Assembly: GCA_963774445.1 (NCBI GenBank)
Contig: CAVZFC010000019.1
Span: 62,001-126,000 of the forward strand
From: CAVUQH01 sp963774445
GTDB lineage: Bacteria > Myxococcota_A > Polyangia > Haliangiales > Haliangiaceae
Reading direction: 5' to 3'
Length of the DNA stretch: 64,000 nucleotides
The notes under the pieces were generated by a model, which was given only the letters and a program-made list of their open reading frames with translations, did no database searches and had not been told where the DNA came from. Shown here in pieces: positions 1-10,753 of the stretch (positions are counted from its first letter, which is position 1; each line of letters opens with the position of its first letter). Made by a program: the position numbers and the translations under genes.

Positions 1-294
1 CTGCAGGGTCGTGCCGGTGTTGGGATCCGCGAGCAGGGGGAAGCGCTTGCGCTCGGCCAGCTCGGCGGCGCGCGGGCGAAAGCGCGTGCCGCCCTTGGGG
101 CAGGGGTAGATCATCGCCTCGAGGTCGAGCACGCTCATCGCCTCGCGCACGCGGCGGCAGAACGGGCAGGCCTCGAACTCGTACAGCTCCAGCGGCTGCT
201 CGGGGCGCGGACCGAGCGGGCCGACGCGGTAGCCGCCGCCCAGCGCCAGGGTGCTGGCGGCCCAGGAGCTGAGGAGGTCTACGGTGCGGCTCAC
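1..294 (-). CDS. GST N-terminal/glutaredoxin-like protein (3' part outside window)
   Basis: The reading frame starts at a GTG (294) and runs open to the window edge, giving 98 residues of an incomplete protein. It contains ELYEFEACPFCRRVREAM at about residues 34-51. This is a thioredoxin-fold CPFC redox or glutathione-binding motif of the kind found in glutaredoxins and GST N-terminal (GST_N_3) domains. A later PLLADPNTG segment fits the cis-Pro region of that fold. The start lies only 7 bases after the sdhB stop on the same strand, so it is probably cotranscribed with sdhCAB. A role in thiol redox chemistry is inferred from the fold; the substrate cannot be told. The whole protein may carry two such domains. 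Confidence 0.75.
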   Translation of the reverse strand, partial: MSRTVDLLSSWAASTLALGGGYRVGPLGPRPEQPLELYEFEACPFCRRVREAMSVLDLEAMIYPCPKGGTRFRPRAAELAERKRFPLLADPNTGTTLQ

Positions 295-301
295 GGCGCG
301 T

Positions 302-1047
302 CTACGGTTTGGTGATCGAGGCGCGCGCGTACTCGCGGTTCATCTGGGCGATGAAATCCTCGGGGATGCCCTTGGGGCAGACGGCGACGCACTCGTAATG
401 GTTGGTGCAGGCGCCGAAGCCGTTCTCGTCCATGGCGTCGACCATCGCCTTGGCCCGGCGATAACGCTCGGGCTGTCCCTGCGGCAGCTCGGCCAGGTGG
501 GCGATCTTGGCGGCGGTGAACAGCATCGCCGACGCGTTGGGGCAGGCGGCGACGCAGGCGCCGCAGCCGATGCAGGCGGCAGCGGAAAACGCCAGGTCGG
601 CCTTTTCCTTGGAGATCGGCAGGGCGTTGGCGTCGGGCGCGGCGCCGGTGTTGGCCGAGATGAAGCCGCCGGCCTGGATGATGCGGTCGAACGCCGAGCG
701 GTCGACCACCAGGTCGCGCACCACCGGGAAGGCGCCGGCGCGGAACGGCTCGATGTAGACGACGTCACCGTCGCGGAACCGGCGCATGTGCAGCTGGCAG
801 ACGGTGGTGCCGGCGTCGGGGCCGTGGGGCACGCCGTCGATCGTCAGCGAGCACATGCCGCAGATTCCCTCGCGGCAGTCGTGGTCGAACGCCACCGGCT
901 CTTCGCCGCGCTCGATCAGCTGCTCGTTGAGCACGTCGAGCATCTCCAGGAACGACATGTGCTCGTTCACGTCGGCGACCTGGTACTTGACCATCTTGCC
1001 CGGCGACTTCTTGTCCTTCTGTCGCCAGATGTGCAGCGTCAACTTCA

Positions 1048-1048
<1 letters not shown>
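302..1048 (-). CDS. sdhB: Succinate dehydrogenase/fumarate reductase iron-sulfur subunit
   Basis: This 248-residue protein is the electron-transfer subunit of membrane complex II. It passes electrons from the flavoprotein to quinone via the cytochrome b subunit. Cysteines for the [2Fe-2S] centre are visible at 58, 63, 66 and 84 (CREGICGMC and a later C). The ferredoxin-like motif CIGCGACVAACP at 159-170 and Cys 214, 220 and 224 supply the [4Fe-4S] and [3Fe-4S] ligands. The ATG overlaps the sdhA stop by one base (TAATG), which indicates translational coupling. Length and order (C-A-B) match the b558-type complex II of Bacteroidetes, Bacillus and deltaproteobacteria. Confidence 0.96.
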
Positions 1049-2964
<1,916 letters not shown>

Positions 2965-2966
2965 TG

Positions 2967-3659
2967 CTACATGCCTCCCAGGGGCTTGATCCAGTGGGCC
3001 ATCACGCTGACCGGAACCGAGGAGAATCCGACGAACAGGACCAGCGCCAGCCCGATACCGAGGAAGTTGAGGAGCGGCGTGTACTTGGGGTGCCGCAGGC
3101 CCAGGGTCTGGAAGAAGCTGGGCACGCCGTGGGTCAGGTGCATGCAGACCAGGGCGACAGCGACGAGGTACAGCGCCGAGATGCCGTAGTTGGAGAAGCC
3201 CATGACGACCATGCTGTAGACGTCGTGGCGCCCGAGGATGTCGTGCATGTGCTTGTACTCGGGGTTGGTCCAGTGCAGCGTGAACTGGGCCAGGTGGTAG
3301 GCCAGGAACGCAAAGATGATCAGCCCGCTGTAGATCATGGTGCGTGCGGCCGGGCTGCTGCGGCGGTAGCGGCGCTTGACGTATTTGGTCGGCCGCGCCG
3401 CCCGGTTCTTGGCCGTCGTGCGGATGGCCATGAAGACGTGCAGGACGATCCCCAGGACCAGCAAGCTGCGCACCCCCCACAGCAGGGCCGGCATGGTCCG
3501 CAAGTTGGCCGCCCAGCCGTTGATCGCGTCGGGCCCCGCGAAAATCTGCAGGTTCCCCACCATGTGGAGCACCAGATAGAGCACCCAGCCGATGCCTGTG
3601 AGGGCGATCAGCCACTTTCTACCGATGGACGACTCGAGAAAGTCGATCAGCCAACCCAT
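2967..3659 (-). CDS. sdhC: Succinate dehydrogenase cytochrome b558 subunit
   Basis: This 230-residue integral membrane anchor of complex II binds haem b and quinone. It has five hydrophobic helices, with candidate haem-ligand histidines in LVLHMVGNLQ (about 32), LGIVLHVF (about 73), AYHLAQF (about 121) and CMHLTHG (about 173). A single large membrane subunit without sdhD is the b558-type arrangement (TIGR02046-like). An AGGAG ribosome-binding site lies a few bases before the ATG at 3659. It is the first gene of the sdhCAB operon, with a sigma-70-like promoter about 50 bases upstream. Confidence 0.95.
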   Translation of the reverse strand: MGWLIDFLESSIGRKWLIALTGIGWVLYLVLHMVGNLQIFAGPDAINGWAANLRTMPALLWGVRSLLVLGIVLHVFMAIRTTAKNRAARPTKYVKRRYRRSSPAARTMIYSGLIIFAFLAYHLAQFTLHWTNPEYKHMHDILGRHDVYSMVVMGFSNYGISALYLVAVALVCMHLTHGVPSFFQTLGLRHPKYTPLLNFLGIGLALVLFVGFSSVPVSVMAHWIKPLGGM

Positions 3660-3710
3660 TCGTACTCTCCTAGCTGCGGCGGCCGAGCCGCCCGAACCGA
3701 CAAGACGGGG

Positions 3711-3739
3711 AAAATAGGCAATTTCGCAGTGCGCTGCAA
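3711..3739 (-). promoter_or_regulatory. Predicted sigma-70 promoter of sdhCAB
   Basis: Read on the minus strand, TTGCAG (3739-3734) is followed after exactly 17 bases by TATTTT (3716-3711). Both are four-of-six or better matches to the housekeeping consensus. Transcription would start near 3703 and give a leader of roughly 45 bases before sdhC. The call rests on sequence only. Confidence 0.5.
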
Positions 3740-3921
3740 TCGAGCCACGGGATCATCTGCCCCTGTCAACGGATCTCGTCCACTCCCTGGGATGCGCGCG
3801 GAATCGCATTCGTGCCGCCGATCTCGCGCGAGCACGCAACCGCCGAGCCCCTCGCGCCGATAACTGTTGTCGTGAGCCCCGCGATCGCCCGCGGGCGCGC
3901 CCCGGACCCAGGAGAAGACTC

Positions 3922-5424
3922 ATGAGCGAATCCGACAGCTTCCCGTTCTTGCGAGCCGCTGCCACCGGTCATAGCATGCGGCCCATGCGAACGGTCTGCG
4001 CGGCGATAGTGATCTCGGTTGTGGCGGCGTCGGCATCGGTGGCCCGCGCAGACACCATCGTGCTCGAGTCCTACGGCGGCGACCGGCCGGCCGACGCCGA
4101 TTCGGTGCTCGGTCCGGTAGTCGCCGAGCTGGAGTCGAGCGGCTTCCGCGGCGGCGCCTCGCTGGCCGGGCAGATCGACGGCAAGGTATCGGCGCCGGCG
4201 CTGGCGCTAGAGCCGGACCGCGTCGCCGAGGCGCAGAAGTTCATCAACAGCGGCAAGGGACAGTTCCAGCAGGGCGCGTTCAAGAACGCCATTCGCGACC
4301 TCGACCACGGGCTGAAGATCTTCGACAGCGCGCCGTCAACCCTGGCGCGCCACCAGGACCTTCGCGACGAGCGGTTCGAGGGGCTGCTCTACCTGGCGCT
4401 ATCGAACAAGCGCGAGGGCAAGCAGAACGACGCCGTGCGCTCGATGGCCGAGCTGGTGCGCAGCTTCCCCGACAAGGACGTGTCCAACGCCAAGTACGGC
4501 CCGGAGGCGCGCAGCCTGTACCAGTCGGTCAAGGGCGATCTGGCGCAGCAGGGCGCCGGCGCCCTGCAGGTGACGGTAGACGACGCGCGCACCGTGGTCT
4601 TCGTCAACGAGCGGTTCGTCGGCGGCGGCACGCAAAAGGTCACCGGCCTGGCCCCCGGGCACTACCGGGTCTACGTCCAGCAGGGGCAACTGTCCGGCCG
4701 CCTGCACGAGATCGACGTCGAGGCCGGCGTGGTCGCGACCATCACCGTGTCGTGGGCGACCGACAGCTCGCTGCGCACCGCCGGCGGCAAGCCGTACCTG
4801 GCGTTCGACTCGGACAAGGCGCGCGAAGAGAGCGAGCGCACCGAGGCGCTGCGCCTGACCCGCGCGGTCGGCGCGAGCAGCGTGATCCTGCTCGGCGTGC
4901 ACGAGATGGACGGCCGCCGCTCGGTGGTCGGCGTCTATCTGTCGGTCGAGTCGGCGCGCCCGGTGCGCAAGGGCTCGGTGGCGATCGACCCGGTGACCCC
5001 GCCCGAGGACAAGCTGCGCGGCTTCGGCCGCTTCCTGGCCGACGGCTCCAACGAAGACGTCTACAGCGTGCCCGACAAGACGGCCGAGGACGGCCACGGG
5101 CACCAGAACGACCGGCACGAGCGCAGCGGGCGGCCGTTCAAGACCTGGAAGTGGGTCACCACCGGCGCCGGCGTCGCCGCGCTGGCCACCGGCATCACGC
5201 TGATCGTCCTCGACGAGCCCGAGATCGTCAACGGCAAGCGTAATCCCAAGGCGCTCAACTCGGCTCCGGCCGGCTACGTCACCACCGCGGTCGGCGGCGT
5301 GCTGACGATTGCCGGCATCTACTTCTGGATCCGCGACGCCGGGGACGCCAAGAACGAAGGCACCCACGCCTCGATGATTCCCACCCGCGGTGGCGGGATG
5401 CTGACCCTCAGCGGCCAGTTCTGA
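3922..5424 (+). CDS. Exported PEGA-like/TPR-like protein with two C-terminal membrane helices
   Basis: This 500-residue protein begins at an ATG with an AGGAG eight bases upstream. That start gives a long n-region before the hydrophobic stretch MRTVCAAIVISVVAASASVARA (residues 22-43), so initiation at Met19 or Met22 is possible. After signal cleavage, residues 95-190 look helical and TPR-like. Residues about 210-275 (VTVDDARTVVFVNERFVGGG...GHYRVYVQQG) resemble a PEGA domain, a beta fold common in myxobacterial envelope proteins. A His/Arg-rich linker precedes two hydrophobic segments, WVTTGAGVAALATGITLIV and YVTTAVGGVLTIAGIYFWI. It probably sits in the envelope with a large periplasmic part. 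Its function is unknown. Confidence 0.8.
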   Translation: MSESDSFPFLRAAATGHSMRPMRTVCAAIVISVVAASASVARADTIVLESYGGDRPADADSVLGPVVAELESSGFRGGASLAGQIDGKVSAPALALEPDRVAEAQKFINSGKGQFQQGAFKNAIRDLDHGLKIFDSAPSTLARHQDLRDERFEGLLYLALSNKREGKQNDAVRSMAELVRSFPDKDVSNAKYGPEARSLYQSVKGDLAQQGAGALQVTVDDARTVVFVNERFVGGGTQKVTGLAPGHYRVYVQQGQLSGRLHEIDVEAGVVATITVSWATDSSLRTAGGKPYLAFDSDKAREESERTEALRLTRAVGASSVILLGVHEMDGRRSVVGVYLSVESARPVRKGSVAIDPVTPPEDKLRGFGRFLADGSNEDVYSVPDKTAEDGHGHQNDRHERSGRPFKTWKWVTTGAGVAALATGITLIVLDEPEIVNGKRNPKALNSAPAGYVTTAVGGVLTIAGIYFWIRDAGDAKNEGTHASMIPTRGGGMLTLSGQF

Positions 5425-5496
5425 AACAGTGCGGCAAGGACCGGCACTGGCCGGACCGGTGCTGCGCGGGCCGCGCGGGCGCGACATACTCGGGAC

Positions 5497-6492
5497 ATGC
5501 GCGCCCTCGCCGCACTGATCGCCGCCACCTGCAGCTGCTACGCGCCGACCCACGTCCGTGAGCCGGCGGCCCATGCCGCGCCCCGCGTCTGCCCGCAGCC
5601 GGCGATCGGCGAGCGGCGGCCGTGGCGCCACCACGTCGGCTCGGCGGCCACCTCCACGCTACTCGGCGAGGCCCACCACGCGGTCTCCGATCCGGTGATC
5701 AACCCCGGCTCCGACGCGGTGATCGACGGCAAGTTCGCCTACGGCACCACCAGCAAGGACCTCGAGGACGAGCAGGTCACCGTCTGGCTGCAGGCCCGCC
5801 CCTGCGGACCGTGGGTGCCGGCCGCCGCCGCGCGCACCGACGACGACGGCAAAGCGCGCTTCTCGGTGCCGGCGTCGCGGCTGCCGCGGGTGGGCGCCTA
5901 CCCGTTCCAGGCGGTGGTCAACGGCGACCTGACCCGGGCTTACGGCACCATCTTCGTGGTCGCCCCGGGCGCGCCCGCGGTCGTGTTCGACATCGACGGC
6001 ACCCTGACCACCTCGGACCTGCAGCTGGCGGAGCAGCTCGTCCTGGGAGACGACCCGGCCATGCGCGACGGCGCAAACGAGGTGGCCCGCGCCTACGCCC
6101 GCGCCGGCTTCCTACCGATCTATGTGAGCGGCCGGCCGTACTTCCTGCGCGAGGCCAGCCGCGACTGGCTGCGCCGCCACCACTTTCCCCGCGGCGTGCT
6201 GGTCACCACCGACACGCTGGGCCAGGCCGCGCCCAGCACCAGCGGCGTCGGTGCCTTCAAGCTGCAGCGGCTCGAGGAGCTCCGTGACGGCGCCGGCGTC
6301 AACATCCGCTACGCCTACGGCAACGCCAGCACCGACGTCTGCGCCTACGCCCGCGCCGGCATCGCCCCGCAGGCGACCTACATCGTCGGCAAGCACGGCG
6401 GCGCCCACTGCGGCGGCTACGCCCCGACCGTGCCGTTGAAGAGCTATCCCAGCCACCTACCCAGCTTGCACGGCCTGTCGGCCGCGAAGTAG
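5497..6492 (+). CDS. LNS2/lipin-like phosphatase-domain lipoprotein
   Basis: The 331-residue product has a short hydrophobic N-terminus ending in CSCYAP, so it is probably a lipoprotein. Residues about 60-155 look like an Ig/Big-like beta domain. The rest contains VVFDIDGTLTTSD with Asp165 and Asp167. This is the DxDGT nucleophile motif of the HAD superfamily in the form seen in the LNS2 domain of lipins and PI-transfer proteins. Downstream IYVSGRPYFLREASRDWL and YAYGNASTDVCAYARAGI match later LNS2 motifs. Eukaryotic lipins dephosphorylate phosphatidate, so action on a phospholipid head group at the envelope is a reasonable inference. The stop abuts the stop of the convergent dehydrogenase gene. 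Confidence 0.82.
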   Translation: MRALAALIAATCSCYAPTHVREPAAHAAPRVCPQPAIGERRPWRHHVGSAATSTLLGEAHHAVSDPVINPGSDAVIDGKFAYGTTSKDLEDEQVTVWLQARPCGPWVPAAAARTDDDGKARFSVPASRLPRVGAYPFQAVVNGDLTRAYGTIFVVAPGAPAVVFDIDGTLTTSDLQLAEQLVLGDDPAMRDGANEVARAYARAGFLPIYVSGRPYFLREASRDWLRRHHFPRGVLVTTDTLGQAAPSTSGVGAFKLQRLEELRDGAGVNIRYAYGNASTDVCAYARAGIAPQATYIVGKHGGAHCGGYAPTVPLKSYPSHLPSLHGLSAAK

Positions 6493-7396
6493 CTACACCA
6501 ATCGGTGGAGCGGCTCTTCGCCGCGGGCGACGCGGTGGACGTTGCCGGCGACGACCTCGGCGATGCGGGCGAACGCCTCGTGGGTCGAGCCGGCGACGTG
6601 GGGCAGCGTGACGACGTCGTCGCGCGCCCACAGTGGATCGTCCGGAATCCCACGGCTCGTCCCAGAAGACGTCGAGGCCGGCGCCGCCGAGGTGACCGCT
6701 GTCCAGCGCGGCCTCCAGCGCGCCGCGGTCAACGATGCCGCCGCGAGCGCAGTTGACCAGGAGGGCCCCCGGCTTCATCGCCGCCAGCGCCTCGGCGTCA
6801 ACCATGCCGCGGGTCGCTGGCGTCTCGGGGCAGTGCACGCTGACCACGTCGCAGCGGGCCAGCATCTCGAACAGCGACGCGCGCGAGTCAGACGAGCGCA
6901 CGGACGCGATCGACATCCCCAACGCGCGGGCGGCGTCGGCCAGCGCCGAGCCGGAGCGGCCCAGGCCGACGATGCCCAGACTCTTGCCGCGGAGCTCCAT
7001 CCCCAGCGGGCCGCCGATGCGCCCGGCCGCGAACGCGCGCCGGGCCACCGGCACCCGGCGGGCCAGCGACAGGATGAGCAAGAGCGCCGCCTCGGCCACC
7101 GACACGTGGTTGGTACCGGGCGCGTTGCAGACCGGCACGCCGCGGGCGCGCGCGGCCCGGAGATCGATCCCCTCGGTGCCGGCCGCCGGCTGCTGGATCA
7201 GCGCCAGCGATCGCGGCGCCGCGATCGCCGCGGCGTCGATGTGCGCGTTGGACGGAAGGATCACATCGACGTCGGCGAGCGCCTCGCCTAGCGGCACGGC
7301 GCGGTCCCAGATCTCGATGCTGTGCCCCGGCTCCAGGCGGTCACGGATGCAGTCCACCACCTCGAGCCAGCCCGTGCCGCAGAAAAGGATCCGCAT
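6493..7396 (-). pseudogene. D-2-hydroxyacid dehydrogenase, frameshifted near 6646
   Basis: This encodes an NAD-dependent D-isomer-specific 2-hydroxyacid dehydrogenase of about 300 residues. It shows the Rossmann motif LGIVGLGRSG, the catalytic-Arg segment VNCARGGIVD and the Glu segment LDVFWDEPW. At + strand 6645-6650 the frame breaks. Removing one A from GGAATCC joins DVFWDEPW to DPDDPLWARDDVVTLPHVAGSTHEAF in the next frame, which supplies the catalytic His of LPHVAGST and a stop at 6493. Without correction the protein would lose that His and end in Arg-rich nonsense. Either the gene is a recent pseudogene or the base is a sequencing error. The substrate is not identifiable. Confidence 0.85.
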
Positions 7397-7523
7397 CTTG
7401 CCGGACCCTACCAGGGGCTATCCGACCATTGTCGAGTTTTTCTTGCTGCGATTTCGCAGGCTTTCCGCGATCGTCAACGCGGGTTCCCACGCCGGGCGGC
7501 TGGCGTGTCTTCCCAGTGACACC

Positions 7524-9164
7524 ATGAGACGCTCCATCACCATCCTCTCCGCGTTCGCCGCGCTCGCCGTCACCGGCGGCGCGGTCCGAGCCCAGCCGGG
7601 CGGCGGCGCCGACGCCTACGCCATCGTCGTCGGCTCCAACCCGGGCGGTGCCGGCCAGGGCACCCTGCGCTTCGCCGAGCATGACGCCGGTGCCGTCGCC
7701 GACGTCCTGCGTCACCTGGGCGACTACCCGGAGGGCAACGTCACCCTGCTCGAGCACCCGACGCCGGACGAGATCCTGGCCGCCATCGACCGCGTCGGCG
7801 ACCGCCTGCGCGCCGACGCCGGCGCCGGCCGCCAGTCGGTGCTGTTCTTCTACTACTCGGGACACGCGCGCGCCGCCGCGCTGACCCTCGGCGCGGGCGA
7901 GCTGCCGCTGGCGACCCTGCGCGAGCGAATCATGGCGCTGCCGTCGACCTTGAAGATCGTCGTCCTCGACGCCTGCCAGAGCGGCGCCTTCTCCGGCGTC
8001 AAGGGCGCCGCACCGGCCGCCGACTTCTCCTACAACTCGGTCTCGCGCCTGCGCGCCGCCGGCGTTGCGGTGATGGCGTCGTCGAGCGGCTCGGAGCTGA
8101 GCCAGGAGTCCAACCGCCTGGGCGCCTCCTACTTCACCCATTACCTTCTCGTCGCCCTGCGCGGCGCCGGCGACGTCAACGGCGACGGCGAGGTGTCGCT
8201 CGACGAGGCGTACCGCTACGCCTACGACCGCACCCTGGCGGCCACCGCGCGCACCGCTGTCGGCCGCCAGCACGTGACGCTGGAGACCGACCTCAAGGGC
8301 AAGGGCGACGTCGTCCTGACCACGCCGGCCCGCGCCGACGCCAAGCTGGTGCTCGGCGCAACCCTCGAGGCCGAGCTGCTGGTGCAGGTCAAGCGCACCG
8401 GTGCCGTCGTCGCCGAGGTGCACAAGGCCGCCGGCGTCATGCGTCTGGCGCTGCCCAGCGGCAGCTACCAGGTGCTGGTGCGCCGCGGCGCCCACGCCGT
8501 GCAGTGCAACGTGTCGCTGCCGCCGGGGCACGCGGTGCCGCTCGACCCCGGCCCCTGCCCGACCGTGCACATCGACGACAACGCCGGCAAGGGCGGGCCG
8601 CGCTGGGACGCCCCGCGCTGGTCTGTCGAGCTGGCCCTCGGCTCGCGTTGGGCCGACCGCGGCGACGCCTACACCAACCGCCTGGTCGACTTCGGGTACG
8701 ACGAGGATTTCGACATCCCCGGCTACTACTCGATCGGCGCCAGCTACCGCAGCTCGCGCTGGCTGACCCTGGCCGTCGCCCTGGCGCGAATCGACTCGGG
8801 CGCCTACCTGCGCAACGACGACACCGAGAACGCCCACTTCAAGTGGGCGACCCACGCGCTGACCTTCTCATATCGGCTCGAGCAGCCGCTGGTGATTCCC
8901 CGCCTGGTGGCGTTCGGCGACATCGGCGCCGGCGTGGCCATGGCCCGCTCCCACCTGCGCATCGGCGAGCGCCCTGACGACACCGAGATGCAGTGGTCGC
9001 TGGCCGGCACGCTGTCGGTCGGCCTGCGCCTGGAACTGGGCCGGCGCGTCGGCATCGTCCTGCGCACCGGCATCGACTACGCGCCCGCCCTCGACAACCT
9101 GCTGGGCGACACCCGCACCGGCGCCGGCCCCAACACCTCCCTCGGCGTCACCTCCAGCTTCTGA
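7524..9164 (+). CDS. Secreted caspase (C14)-like protein with EF-hand-like loop and barrel-like C-terminus
   Basis: The 546-residue product starts with a clear signal peptide (MRRSITILSAFAALAVTGGAVRA). Residues 25-270 form a caspase/metacaspase p20-like domain. The catalytic His is at 114 in FFYYSGHA and the catalytic Cys at 151 in VVLDACQSG. DVNGDGEVSLDEA (217-229) is a canonical EF-hand-type calcium loop inside this domain. The last 180 residues alternate hydrophobic and polar positions with many aromatic residues and end in GVTSSF, like an outer-membrane beta-barrel with a terminal Phe. This suggests a surface-anchored cysteine peptidase that may be activated by calcium. Longer upstream frames are shadows of the antisense dehydrogenase. 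Confidence 0.85.
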   Translation: MRRSITILSAFAALAVTGGAVRAQPGGGADAYAIVVGSNPGGAGQGTLRFAEHDAGAVADVLRHLGDYPEGNVTLLEHPTPDEILAAIDRVGDRLRADAGAGRQSVLFFYYSGHARAAALTLGAGELPLATLRERIMALPSTLKIVVLDACQSGAFSGVKGAAPAADFSYNSVSRLRAAGVAVMASSSGSELSQESNRLGASYFTHYLLVALRGAGDVNGDGEVSLDEAYRYAYDRTLAATARTAVGRQHVTLETDLKGKGDVVLTTPARADAKLVLGATLEAELLVQVKRTGAVVAEVHKAAGVMRLALPSGSYQVLVRRGAHAVQCNVSLPPGHAVPLDPGPCPTVHIDDNAGKGGPRWDAPRWSVELALGSRWADRGDAYTNRLVDFGYDEDFDIPGYYSIGASYRSSRWLTLAVALARIDSGAYLRNDDTENAHFKWATHALTFSYRLEQPLVIPRLVAFGDIGAGVAMARSHLRIGERPDDTEMQWSLAGTLSVGLRLELGRRVGIVLRTGIDYAPALDNLLGDTRTGAGPNTSLGVTSSF

Positions 9165-9177
9165 TTCGGAGCCCACC

Positions 9178-10269
9178 ATGAACCGCAAAACACTCGCCCA
9201 GCTGGTCCTCCTCGCGGCGGCCTTCGTCTTCCTGCCCGGCTACAACGGCTGCGAGCCGGTGCTGCAGAACAACGGTTTCGACCTGTGGTGCGGCGACTCG
9301 CTCTGCTACTGGCAGGTCGAGAAGGGCAGCGTGGAGCGCGTGCCCACCTGGCATCGCGGCGACTACGGCGTCGAGCTGACGGGCGACGACGCCGCCATCT
9401 CGCAGCTGCGCGGCATCACCGCGAGCGACATCCAGTGCCTGCGTTTCGACCTGGTGGCCAAGATCGAGGAGACCGCCGACGTCACCCTCGAGCTCGACTT
9501 CTACGGCGACGGAGTGGTCAACATCTCCAAGCCGATCCCGGCGTCGGACTGGGCCAGCGTGAGCTATTTGATCCCGCTGCCGCCAAGCTACGAGGGGATC
9601 CTGTTCCGCGTGCACAAGCGCGGCAGCGGCAAGGTTGTGCTGGCGCAGATCTACGCCGAAGAGTCGACCGAGTGCACGGGCGCCGGCCCGTCCGTGACCA
9701 GCCGTCCGTTGGGCGCCCGCTGCGACGACGCCGGCCAGTGCTCGTCGGCAGCCTGTGAGCTCACCGAATACGGCAGCACCATCTCCACCTGCAGCGGGTG
9801 CGCGAGCGACGTCGATTGCGACCCCGGCCAGGTCTGCGGCATCGAGTTCGGCGCCCGGGTGCTGGACGACTACCGCGGCTGCGGCGCCCCGGCGCGCCAC
9901 GGCCTGGGCGAGCGCTGCTTCAGCGACGACGAGTGCGACACCGGCATCTGCGCGGGCAACGCCTGCTCGACCTGCCGCGACGCCGACCCCTGCGCCGGCG
10001 GCGCCACCTGCGCGCGCCCCGAGCGGCAGGGCACCGACGCCGAACTGACCTTCTGGTGGGCGCGGCCATACCAGTGCGGCCCCGAGACGGGCGGCGCGCT
10101 CGGCGGCGAGCCGTGTCTCATCGACGGCGACTGCGCCAGCGGCAGCTGCGACGGCGGAGACGACCTCCGGGTCTGCGAGATCGACGGCCGGGTGTGCGCC
10201 ATGGACACCGATTGCCCCGACGGCCTCGCTTGCCGCACCATCGGGACTACCGGTGGGACCTGCCAGTGA
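9178..10269 (+). CDS. Cys-rich surface lipoprotein
   Basis: This 363-residue protein has a signal peptide ending in PGYNGC (Cys25), so it is probably lipidated. Residues 30-165 look like a carbohydrate-binding or jelly-roll beta domain (NNGFDLWCGDSLCYWQVEKG). The second half is a run of short Cys-rich repeats with the pattern CxxDxDC/C..G.C (for example CASDVDCDPGQVC, CFSDDECDTGIC). These are common in myxobacterial and deltaproteobacterial extracellular proteins and probably form disulfides. It starts 13 bases after the caspase stop and may be cotranscribed with it. Its last 17 bases overlap the sigma factor gene. No enzymatic motif is seen. Confidence 0.78.
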   Translation: MNRKTLAQLVLLAAAFVFLPGYNGCEPVLQNNGFDLWCGDSLCYWQVEKGSVERVPTWHRGDYGVELTGDDAAISQLRGITASDIQCLRFDLVAKIEETADVTLELDFYGDGVVNISKPIPASDWASVSYLIPLPPSYEGILFRVHKRGSGKVVLAQIYAEESTECTGAGPSVTSRPLGARCDDAGQCSSAACELTEYGSTISTCSGCASDVDCDPGQVCGIEFGARVLDDYRGCGAPARHGLGERCFSDDECDTGICAGNACSTCRDADPCAGGATCARPERQGTDAELTFWWARPYQCGPETGGALGGEPCLIDGDCASGSCDGGDDLRVCEIDGRVCAMDTDCPDGLACRTIGTTGGTCQ

Positions 10270-10753
10270 CGCAGCGGGCGCGTACGAGCGCTACGGACCC
10301 GCGCTGGTGCGCAAAGCCCGGCGCATGCTGGGCAGTGACGACGACGCCCGCGACATCGTCCAGGGCCTGTTCGTCGACCTGATGCAGAAACGTGTGCGCG
10401 GCGGCGACCGCGCCCTGGAGCTTCCTTACCTGTACCGAGCCGTGACCAACCGTTGCCTCAATTTGCTGCGCGACTCGCGCAACCGCCAGCGCATCCTCGA
10501 CGGCGCCGCCGCCGAGGCGCCAGCAGCGCGCACGCGCCTCGACGACCGGCTGATCGGGGTCGACCTCCTGGCGCGCCTGACCGAGCGCCTCGACGCGCGG
10601 AGCATGGAGATCCTGGTCTGCCTGTACGTCAACGACATGACCCAGGAAGAGACCGCGACGCTCTTGCGCGTCAGCCGCCGGACCATCGGCAAGCGGTTGG
10701 GGCGCGCGCGCGCCGCGCTGGCCGCCATCGCCGGCGAGGAGGAGGCGGCGTGA
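10253..10753 (+). CDS. ECF-type RNA polymerase sigma factor
   Basis: This 166-residue protein has sigma region 2 (ARRMLGSDDDARDIVQGLFVDL...YLYRAVTNRCLNLLRD, residues 22-75) and sigma region 4 with a helix-turn-helix (MTQEETATLLRVSRRTIGKRLGRARAAL, about 130-158). The family directs RNA polymerase to stress or envelope promoters. The GTG start overlaps the preceding lipoprotein gene by 17 bases, and the stop overlaps the next GTG (GTGA). It is therefore coupled to the zinc-finger anti-sigma factor, a standard switch pair. Its targets may include the neighbouring envelope genes. Confidence 0.9.
   Translation: MGPASDAAGAYERYGPALVRKARRMLGSDDDARDIVQGLFVDLMQKRVRGGDRALELPYLYRAVTNRCLNLLRDSRNRQRILDGAAAEAPAARTRLDDRLIGVDLLARLTERLDARSMEILVCLYVNDMTQEETATLLRVSRRTIGKRLGRARAALAAIAGEEEAA

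Noticed and set aside
3000..3660. Large plus-strand frame over sdhC
   Set aside because: Antisense shadow; sdhC has five membrane helices and family histidines.
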